Assembly: GCA_022705945.1 (NCBI GenBank)
Contig: JAKJDL010000012.1
Location: 1-46,782 of the forward strand
DNA length: 46,782 nt
Origin: Candidatus Omnitrophota bacterium
Lineage (GTDB): Bacteria > Omnitrophota > Omnitrophia > Omnitrophales > Aquincolibacteriaceae
Direction of reading: 5' to 3'
Shown here: positions 32,968 through 38,842 of the stretch, in pieces
How positions within the stretch are numbered: position 1 is the stretch's first letter
Layout: each line of letters starts with the position of its first letter
Program-made: the position numbers and the translations under genes
Notes under the pieces: model-generated
Database searches by the model: none
Told to the model about the DNA's origin: nothing
The model's input: only the letters and a program-made list of their open reading frames with translations

Positions 32968-33459
32968 ATGGGTACCAAAGGAAAAGAAATCGTGGGGGTT
33001 AATGTCGACGAACTGTTAAAACTGTTAAACAAAGCCTACGCGGACGAATGGCTGGCTTATTATCAGTATTGGGTCGGCGCGAAAGTGGCCGCCGGACGGA
33101 TGCGCGGCATTATCGCCGGAGAACTTAAGGAACACGCGGAAGAAGAGCTTCGCCACGCGGACATGCTGGTCGAACGTATGCTTCAGCTCGGCGGCAAACC
33201 GCTTCTTACTCCGGAAGCGATTTTGAAGGAAACCAACTGCGGTTACGACGCCCCGGAAGATCCCTGCACGAAAAAGCTTCTTGCCCAGAACATCAAGGGC
33301 GAGCAGTGCGCGATTGCGACGTATAAAAAACTTTACGATTTCGTGAAGGGCAAAGACCCGATCACGGAAAAGATCATCCTTGAAATTCTCGAGGATGAGG
33401 TCGAGCACGAAGAAGATCTTGAAGCGATCCTCGATGACATGAAAACTCCGGTCGCCTGA
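32968..33459 (+). CDS. Ferritin-like protein, DPSL/thioferritin type
   Basis: 163 residues, a four-helix-bundle ferritin-like chain: ADEWLAYYQYWVGAK, EHAEEELRHADML, GEQCAIATYKKL, EILEDEVEHEEDLEAIL provide the usual Glu/His di-iron ligands. Two extra cysteines sit at ETNCGYD and EDPCTKK, as in Dps-like 'thioferritins' that use a Cys pair near the iron centre. Presumed iron storage and peroxide protection. AAAGGAGA lies before the ATG. It is 144 bp after the MBL gene, and a hairpin follows. Confidence 0.85.
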   Translation: MGTKGKEIVGVNVDELLKLLNKAYADEWLAYYQYWVGAKVAAGRMRGIIAGELKEHAEEELRHADMLVERMLQLGGKPLLTPEAILKETNCGYDAPEDPCTKKLLAQNIKGEQCAIATYKKLYDFVKGKDPITEKIILEILEDEVEHEEDLEAILDDMKTPVA

Positions 33460-33477
33460 TTACGGAGACGGATTCTC

Positions 33478-33513
33478 GCGGGGACGGTTTTCATTTCAGA
33501 GAACCGTCCCCGC
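33478..33513 (+). terminator. 12-bp perfect hairpin after the thioferritin gene
   Basis: GCGGGGACGGTT / AACCGTCCCCGC, 12 perfect base pairs around a 12-nt loop, 18 bp after the stop. No T-tract. It shares the GGGGACGG arm with the hairpin at 24215. Confidence 0.65.
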
Positions 33514-33547
33514 CTGATTCCGCGTCGGCCCCTCCCGAAAATCCCTT

Positions 33548-34360
33548 ATGCCTGACTTCAGTCAACACCACGTTGTTTTTCAATCATTGCTTGCCGGCCT
33601 TTTTACCTGGGGCATGACCGGCCTCGGCGCGGCAACGATCTTCGCGTTCCGGAAAATCAATCAGAAGATCCTGGACGTCATGCTCGGTTTCGCGGCGGGC
33701 GTGATGATCGCGGCGAGTTTCTGGTCGCTCCTCGCTCCCTCGATTGAAATGGCGGCCGATCAGGGGATGATTCCCTGGTTTCCGGCCCTGACCGGTTTTC
33801 TTCTCGGCGCTGTTTTTTTTCGGGGGATTGACAGGATCCTTCCTCATCTGCATCCCTTCATGCCCGCGGAAACGGCGGAAGGTATCAAAACCACCTGGCC
33901 CAAAAGCACCCTTCTCGTCCTGGCGCTCACGATCCACAATATTCCGGAAGGATTGGCCGTCGGAGTGGCGTTCGGATCGACCGGCGCGGGCGCTCATTCC
34001 CTGCCGCTCGCGGCCGCGATGGCGCTTGCCGTGGGTATCGGAATTCAGAATTTCCCGGAAGGCCTCGCCGTTTCCCTCCCTCTTCACCGAGACGGTTTTT
34101 CAAAAAAGAAAAGCTTTCTTTACGGATGGCTGTCCGGGATCGTGGAACCGGCCGCGGCCGTTATCGGCGCGCTCATCGTGGTCGCCGTCCAACCGCTTCT
34201 GCCGTTCGCTCTCGCCTTCGCCGCGGGGGCCATGATTTTCGTCGTCGTGGAAGAGGTGATCCCCGAGTCCCAGCAGAACGGCAACGGCGATCTCGCGACG
34301 ACCGGCACCATCCTCGGCTTTGCCCTCATGATGCTCCTCGACGTCGCGTTCGGGAAATAG
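33548..34360 (+). CDS. ZIP-family metal transporter
   Basis: 270 residues, eight hydrophobic segments. The metal-binding helices carry HNIPEGLAVGVAFG and NFPEGLAVSLPL (His/Glu-Pro-Glu-Gly motifs), with VVEEVIPESQ later: the ZupT/ZIP signature for zinc, iron or manganese uptake across the inner membrane. A histidine in HPFMPAE lies in the loop before helix 4. It lies immediately after the ferritin gene; the gene order suggests iron, but that is inference. Confidence 0.92.
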   Translation: MPDFSQHHVVFQSLLAGLFTWGMTGLGAATIFAFRKINQKILDVMLGFAAGVMIAASFWSLLAPSIEMAADQGMIPWFPALTGFLLGAVFFRGIDRILPHLHPFMPAETAEGIKTTWPKSTLLVLALTIHNIPEGLAVGVAFGSTGAGAHSLPLAAAMALAVGIGIQNFPEGLAVSLPLHRDGFSKKKSFLYGWLSGIVEPAAAVIGALIVVAVQPLLPFALAFAAGAMIFVVVEEVIPESQQNGNGDLATTGTILGFALMMLLDVAFGK

Positions 34361-34375
34361 CCCGCCGGTTACGGA

Positions 34376-34391
34376 CCGATTCCGGAATCGG
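34376..34391. terminator. Palindrome between convergent genes
   Basis: CCGATTCC-GGAATCGG is a perfect 16-bp palindrome between the ends of the ZIP gene and the outer-membrane protein gene; possibly a bidirectional terminator, without clear T-tracts. Confidence 0.35.
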
Positions 34392-34403
34392 GGGTGAGCG
34401 GTG

Positions 34404-35402
34404 TTAAGTCAGAAGAACCAGTTTGAAGACTCCGCTCGTGGTCTGGTCCGCGTTGCTGCCTGCAATACCCTGCACAACACCGAGATCAAGGCGAAGGTGA
34501 TCGTTCACCGGGATAATCGCGCCAAAGACCATGCTGACAAGCTTTGAACCTTTCCCCGACTGTTCAAAATCATGTTCATAGATCACTTCCACCTGGGGCT
34601 GGAGCCAATCGAACACGTGATATCCCGCCCCCGCGGCAAGCGTTAATGTCCCCGCGTAATTTTCCCGTCTTGCCTTATGGGCAATCGGAACTTCATATCC
34701 GGCGTTCCCGCTCATGGTCCAGCGGTTCATATCCTTGGTAACGGCCAGCGTATTTCCCATGCTGACATAACCCTGCGACGGTCCAAGATGGTCCAGGTTG
34801 CTCCGCCTGCCGATCGGGATAGTAATCGAAGGGATATAGGCAACGCGCAAGGTTTCATCGCAGGACTGATAAAAACGCCAGCGGCCGTTCAGTATCAGAT
34901 CCGTCCGGCCGTGTCCCCGGTGCGGACCGTCGGTCTCATCCGGCGACTCCCCGTCCGCGTCCGCCGCCCCGCCCGTTTCATCGTAGTTGTTCTCTTTGTC
35001 CAGCAAATACGCGAATCCCTGCGTGATCCCGAAATCAAAACCGTTAAAGACGCCGATATTGGCCTGCGTCTCAAAACCGTGCTCCCTCAAAAATTTCCGC
35101 TTCGTGCGGCGCCCGTTCGTCCGCCACTGCTTCTTGGATCCCGTGATCGAGTAGGTGTTCACCCATTCGATATGCCCGGGATCGACAGGTGTTGCGTCCA
35201 CAACCGTGAGCTTCGTCGGTTCCGGTCGGAACACTTCTGTCTCCCGCGTGACCGAAGCTTTGGCGGAAGAATGTTTTCCGGACCCGTAACTATGTCCGCC
35301 GGAGGATGTTCGCGCCTCATAATCCTTCCGGTCAAAGTCCGCCGCCCAGGAGGGTCCAAGAACCGCTGATAAAAAAATAACCGCAAGAAAAAAAACCCTC
35401 AT
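34404..35402 (-). CDS. Outer-membrane beta-barrel protein (phenol-degradation MetA-like)
   Basis: 332 residues. A signal peptide (FFLAVIFLSAVLGPSWA) is followed by a low-complexity Ser/His/Gly part and then alternating beta strands: WVNTYSITGS, DFGITQGFAYLL, YVSMGNTLAVTKDM, PQVEVIYEHDF, LVSMVFGAIIPVN, VFKLVLLT. It resembles the MetA-like (PF13557-type) transporters of unknown substrate. Its ATG overlaps the stop of the FeoB-associated mini-gene (ATGA), so it belongs to the feo transcript and may relate to iron. Confidence 0.75.
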   Translation of the reverse strand: MRVFFLAVIFLSAVLGPSWAADFDRKDYEARTSSGGHSYGSGKHSSAKASVTRETEVFRPEPTKLTVVDATPVDPGHIEWVNTYSITGSKKQWRTNGRRTKRKFLREHGFETQANIGVFNGFDFGITQGFAYLLDKENNYDETGGAADADGESPDETDGPHRGHGRTDLILNGRWRFYQSCDETLRVAYIPSITIPIGRRSNLDHLGPSQGYVSMGNTLAVTKDMNRWTMSGNAGYEVPIAHKARRENYAGTLTLAAGAGYHVFDWLQPQVEVIYEHDFEQSGKGSKLVSMVFGAIIPVNDHLRLDLGVVQGIAGSNADQTTSGVFKLVLLT

Positions 35403-35533
35403 TGCTTGCCTCTCTTTCTCTTCAAACAATCCGCGCCGCAGCCGCCTCCGCCGCCTTTTCTGAAGAAATAAATCACCAGAATGACAGCCGCGGCCGCCAC
35501 GATCAAAAGCGCGATGATTTCGTTAGCATCCAT
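35399..35533 (-). CDS. FeoB-associated Cys-rich small membrane protein
   Basis: 44 residues: MDANEIIALLIVAAAAVILV is one membrane helix, followed by YFFRKGGGGGCGADCLKRKRG with a CGADC pair. This is the pattern of the small FeoB-associated cysteine-rich proteins (PF12669-like) that often follow feoB. It lies 38 bp after feoB and overlaps the following outer-membrane protein gene. A longer open frame upstream lies on feoB and is not real. Confidence 0.8.
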   Translation of the reverse strand: MDANEIIALLIVAAAAVILVIYFFRKGGGGGCGADCLKRKRGKQ

Positions 35534-35546
35534 AATGTCCCCCCCC

Positions 35547-35569
35547 CTTCCAAGACCCGGTCTTGGAAG
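35547..35569 (-). terminator. 11-bp perfect hairpin after feoB
   Basis: CTTCCAAGACC-C-GGTCTTGGAAG: 11 perfect base pairs with a single-base centre (in practice a 3-5 nt loop), two bases after the feoB stop. No U-tract; it may separate feoB expression from the two small genes downstream. Confidence 0.5.
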
Positions 35570-35571
35570 GG

Positions 35572-37569
35572 TTATTGAAACCCAAGCAATCGCCCGCCCC
35601 GGTAAATGGCAAAAGCGGCACCCCAGGCCAGCGCGGTCATGTAGCCGATCGTGAAAAACGTCCAGCCCCAGGAACCCGTTTCCTTCCTGAGAACCGCATA
35701 AGTCGAAAAACACTGGCACGCGAACACATAAAAAACCATGAGCCCAACCGCCACGAGCGGCGTGTAAAGCTCCCGTCCCGTCTCCGGATCCCTCGTCGAC
35801 TGAAGGGCGCGGATCAATCCGGCAGTCATGCCCTCGCCTTCGCCCTGCACATGGTGAACGATCGCAAGCGTGCTAATCAGAAGCTCGCGTGCCGCGAAAG
35901 ACGCAATGATGCCGATCCCGATCTCCCAATTGAAACCGAGAGGACGGATCGCGGGTTCGATCATTTTCCCGAGTGCGCCGGCATAGCTGGATTTGATCTG
36001 GAGCTCTTTTTGATCGCGTTCGATCTCCCCGAGCCTTTCCTCAAGCTCTGCGCCGCTCATCACCGATTCGGCCCGGGCCCGCTCGGCCGCGAAACGGGCT
36101 TCCGCCGCAGGGTCTTTCGGGTAGTTCACGCAGAACCAGAGCACGATCGAAAGCAGGAAAATGATGCTTCCCGCGCGCACGAGGAACTCTTTCGAGCGAT
36201 CCCACATCACCGAAAAAACATTCCCCAAATGAGGCATCCGGTAAGGCGGCAGTTCAAACACGAACGGCATACGGTTCCCTTTCAGGAGAGTTTTACGGAA
36301 AACCGCGGCCATGCCCAGCCCCGCGCCGATGCTGAGAAGATACATCGCGAGCAGGGTGATTCCCTGTGCGGACAATAATCCGAAACAGGTCCCGGGCGGG
36401 ATAAAAGCCGCCGTAAACAGCGTGTAGATCGGGAGCCGCGCGCTGCAACTCATAAGAGGAGCCACAAGGATCGTCGCGAGCCGGTCATTGCGGTCCTCGA
36501 TCGTCCGCGTCGCGAGCACCCCCGGCACCGTACACGCGAAGGAACTCAGGAGCGGAAGAAAGGCCTTACCGTTCAATCCGACCATCTTCATGATCCGATC
36601 CAGCACGAAAACCGCGCGCGCCATGTAACCGGTATCTTCAAAGAGCGCGATAAAAAAGAAAAGGAGCATGATCTGCGGCAGGAACACGACCACATTGCCG
36701 ACCCCCGCGATCACACCTTCCACGACAAGACTCTCAAGTGCTCCGCCGGGAAGAACCTCTTTCGCCAAAACCGCGAGTTTCTCGATCCCGAGCGAGATCC
36801 ATTTCATCGGGGCCTGTGCCCAGACAAAGATCGACTGGAAGACAAAAGCCATGACTCCGATGAACGCAACAAGCCCCCAAACGCGGTGTGTCAGGATGCG
36901 GTCCAGCGATTCGGAAACACTGAGGGATTTTCTCGCGACCGTTTTGACAGCCGATGCCGTGATGTTCTCAACCAACCGGTAGCGTATCTCCGGAGCGAGA
37001 CCGGGATTGAACGTCTTCTCCCGCAACTGTCCGCGTCCGAGTTCTTCGGCAATCACACGCTTCAGCTTCCGGATCGGTTCTTTTTTCATCCCCACCGTCG
37101 GAATACAACGGATCCCGGTCATCGCCTCGAGCTTTTCAAGATCAATCTCGATCCCCGTCTCCTTCGCGATATCCCACATGTTGACCACAAAAACGGTCCT
37201 AAGTCCCAGTTCCGCGACCTGGGTCGCGAGATAAAGATTTCGCTCGAGATTGTTCGCGGAGAGGACAACAAGCACAAGATCGGGGAGAGGAGTTCCCCGC
37301 TGAGTTCCGAAAAGAACGCTGTGCACCACCTGTTCATCGGGAGACCGCGGCAAAAGACTGTAGGTGCCGGGGAGGTCGATCACGGAGACTCGCTCCCCAT
37401 TTGCGAGCTTCATGCTTCCCGCGCGTCTTTCAACGGTCACTCCGGGATAATTCCCCGTCGTATGCCGCAAGCCGGTCAGGGCGTTAAAAATCGTCGTCTT
37501 TCCGGTATTGGGATTGCCGACGAGCACGATCTCCCTGATTTTTGTTGATTGTCTCTCCCGGTTCGGCAT
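35572..37569 (-). CDS. feoB: Ferrous iron transporter FeoB
   Basis: Inner-membrane Fe(II) importer with an N-terminal G domain. It has 665 residues, somewhat short but complete. G1 GNPNTGKTT (about 18-26), G3 DLPG (about 65-68), G4 NMWD. The gate domains show CTVPGVLATRTI and PLMSCSARLPIYTLF, with conserved Cys residues, then a long membrane part and EIGIGIIASFAARELLIST. The ATG at 37569 has AAGGA upstream. The gap to feoA is 100 bp and contains a large structured element. Confidence 0.96.
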   Translation of the reverse strand: MPNRERQSTKIREIVLVGNPNTGKTTIFNALTGLRHTTGNYPGVTVERRAGSMKLANGERVSVIDLPGTYSLLPRSPDEQVVHSVLFGTQRGTPLPDLVLVVLSANNLERNLYLATQVAELGLRTVFVVNMWDIAKETGIEIDLEKLEAMTGIRCIPTVGMKKEPIRKLKRVIAEELGRGQLREKTFNPGLAPEIRYRLVENITASAVKTVARKSLSVSESLDRILTHRVWGLVAFIGVMAFVFQSIFVWAQAPMKWISLGIEKLAVLAKEVLPGGALESLVVEGVIAGVGNVVVFLPQIMLLFFFIALFEDTGYMARAVFVLDRIMKMVGLNGKAFLPLLSSFACTVPGVLATRTIEDRNDRLATILVAPLMSCSARLPIYTLFTAAFIPPGTCFGLLSAQGITLLAMYLLSIGAGLGMAAVFRKTLLKGNRMPFVFELPPYRMPHLGNVFSVMWDRSKEFLVRAGSIIFLLSIVLWFCVNYPKDPAAEARFAAERARAESVMSGAELEERLGEIERDQKELQIKSSYAGALGKMIEPAIRPLGFNWEIGIGIIASFAARELLISTLAIVHHVQGEGEGMTAGLIRALQSTRDPETGRELYTPLVAVGLMVFYVFACQCFSTYAVLRKETGSWGWTFFTIGYMTALAWGAAFAIYRGGRLLGFQ

Positions 37570-37594
37570 AATTCCTTTTCGCAATTTTCCTTTG

Positions 37595-37673
37595 ATAACC
37601 TGCGGGCCCGCAGCCTGAAGTTTATAGCCGATGGCAATACTCGATTGCCTGTAAACCGCCGGCTACAGGTTAT
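37595..37673 (-). other. 79-nt extended imperfect hairpin in the feoA-feoB gap
   Basis: Outer stem ATAACCTG / CAGGTTAT (8 bp; the second arm overlaps the feoA stop), then AGCC/GGCT, then GTTTATA/TGTAAAC, then an apical GGCAAT/ATTGCC hairpin with a 5-nt loop. Alternative local hairpins CTGCGGGCCCGCAG and CCTGTA...TACAGG would compete with the outer stem, so two mutually exclusive folds exist. It could control feoB translation or be a dispersed palindromic element. Confidence 0.55.
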
Positions 37674-37960
37674 GAGCGTCCTCCGTCCCGACGCCCGCAT
37701 CCCCGGCCGCGGCCGCAAGGACCCTGCTCGTCCTTAAGCACGAGGATATGCCGCGCGTCCTCTTTTCGGATGGAGAGATGATAGCCGCGGATTGAAAGCT
37801 CCATCGGATCCCCGAGAGGAGCGCATCGCCTGACCCTTACCATCGTTCCTCCCACGAGTCCGAGCTCTTTCAGCCGGTGGTGGAGCTCTTTGGCTTCCGA
37901 ATAACCGCGGATGAAACCGCCCTCCCCGGGCAAAAGAGTATCAAGCGTAACAGCCTTCAT
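37670..37960 (-). CDS. feoA: FeoA-family protein
   Basis: 96 residues, SH3-like cytosolic partner of FeoB: MKAVTLDTLLPGEGG, then GYSEAKELHHRLKELGLVGGT, MVRVRRCAPLGDPMELSIRG. The C-terminus is extended by an unusual Gly/Arg/Cys-rich tail (QGPCGRGRGCGRRDGG). The start at 37960 overlaps the fur stop (ATGA), so the two are coupled; an earlier ATG at 37969 lies in fur. Confidence 0.88.
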   Translation of the reverse strand: MKAVTLDTLLPGEGGFIRGYSEAKELHHRLKELGLVGGTMVRVRRCAPLGDPMELSIRGYHLSIRKEDARHILVLKDEQGPCGRGRGCGRRDGGRS

Positions 37961-38388
37961 TTCCGGCATTTTTTGCATACCCCCACGAGTTGATGGCAGT
38001 GGAATTCGACCTTGAAATCAAACCTTTCGGCAATCTTTTTCTGGAGTTCCTCGATCACCGGATCGCTGAACTCGACCACCCTGTTGCATGTCCTGCAATA
38101 AAGGTGATCGTGATGCTTTTTACGGGCGGCGGCCTCGTAGAATGTATCCCGGTTTGTCTTGAAACTCTGTTCGATCACGCCCGCCTCGAGCAGGACAGGA
38201 AGGTTACGGTAAACCATATCGCGGGAAACCCGGAGTCCTTGTTCGTGAAGGCGGCGGACAAGCCCGTCCACGTTAAAGTGACCCCGCTGACGGCTGACCC
38301 CTTCAAAAAGACGGAGTCTTTCACCCGTGACGCGCAGGCTTTTCCGCTTGAGAAAATCGCTGAAGTGCCCGTTTTTCTTTTTCGGCAT
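37957..38388 (-). CDS. fur: Fur-family metalloregulator
   Basis: 143 residues. The DNA-binding part has TGERLRLFEGV and RDMVYRNLPVLLEAGVIEQ; the metal-binding part has HHDHLYC, CRTCNRVVEF and a C-terminal CKKCRK, giving two CxxC zinc pairs. The context (upstream of feoA-feoB) argues for iron-responsive Fur, although PerR-like roles cannot be excluded from sequence alone. It is first in the operon and sits behind the palindromic operator, so it probably represses itself. Confidence 0.92.
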   Translation of the reverse strand: MPKKKNGHFSDFLKRKSLRVTGERLRLFEGVSRQRGHFNVDGLVRRLHEQGLRVSRDMVYRNLPVLLEAGVIEQSFKTNRDTFYEAAARKKHHDHLYCRTCNRVVEFSDPVIEELQKKIAERFDFKVEFHCHQLVGVCKKCRK

Positions 38389-38394
38389 AGGATT

Positions 38395-38454
38395 CCTTAT
38401 TCAGACTGAGTCTTAATAAGGAAGGGATTATAGGCGGGAGTTCCCTCTTGTCAA
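38395..38454 (-). promoter_or_regulatory. Consensus promoter and 27-bp Fur-type operator of fur-feoAB
   Basis: Minus strand: TTGACA (38449-38454), a 16-bp spacer and TATAAT (38427-38432). Immediately downstream, covering the start region, is a 27-bp palindrome with one mismatched pair (38395-38421), arms CCTTATT/AATAAGG and core AGACT-C-AGTCT. Location and gene content suggest a Fur operator, although the core differs from the E. coli GATAATGATAATC consensus. Confidence 0.85.
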
Positions 38455-38490
38455 AGTTTATTTTCCGGGCTCGTTATTTGACGGGACGAC

Positions 38491-38754
38491 TCAAAATTTC
38501 ATACCGGCAAACACGGCGAGGGCAAGATTGAGACCCGCGAGCCACAGACCGAGAATCCGGGTATTGCGCAATTCCTTCGCCGCGTCAATCGGTTCGGCTT
38601 TCCAGTTGAAATATTTCATAATCCGCTGGTAAAAGGCGATCGATCGCTCCGGACGGAAAGCGGAGACCGCTCCCAGTACAAAACCGATCAGCGCGATCAT
38701 AAGAAAAATCACCTTGGGCGAAAAAACAAAACAACCTGACAACGGACATTGCAT
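38491..38754 (-). CDS. Small membrane protein, unknown
   Basis: 87 residues, not recognised. Two hydrophobic segments (VIFLMIALIGFVLGAVSAF and RILGLWLAGLNLALAVFAG) flank a basic loop, and an N-terminal segment MQCPLSGC holds two cysteines. GGGAGG lies eight bases before the ATG, which supports expression. It is convergent to nothing nearby; it lies between the helicase (upstream) and fur (downstream, about 37-100 bp to its promoter). Confidence 0.65.
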   Translation of the reverse strand: MQCPLSGCFVFSPKVIFLMIALIGFVLGAVSAFRPERSIAFYQRIMKYFNWKAEPIDAAKELRNTRILGLWLAGLNLALAVFAGMKF

Positions 38755-38760
38755 AATTTA

Positions 38761-38830
38761 CCTCCCGGGACTCGTTCCCCGGAACCCGGAACCGACCTTG
38801 AATCGCACAGGTCTTGAGGTTCGGGGTATG
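38761..38830. repeat. GGGAC-type intergenic repeat, member b
   Basis: Contains CGGGACTCGTTCCCCGGAAC, which matches at 16 of 19 positions a segment at 40898-40918. Lies between the helicase and the small membrane protein gene and supplies part of the latter's ribosome binding site region. Confidence 0.5.
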
Positions 38831-38842
38831 GGTCCCAATGTT

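Noticed and set aside
35399-35719. A 106-codon version of the FeoB-associated gene
   Set aside because: Its first 62 codons lie over the end of feoB; the ATG at 35533 gives a protein of the expected size and pattern.
37595-37673. Integron attC-like site
   Set aside because: The ends do not match the RYYYAAC and GTTRRRY core sequences, and no integrase or cassette array is present.
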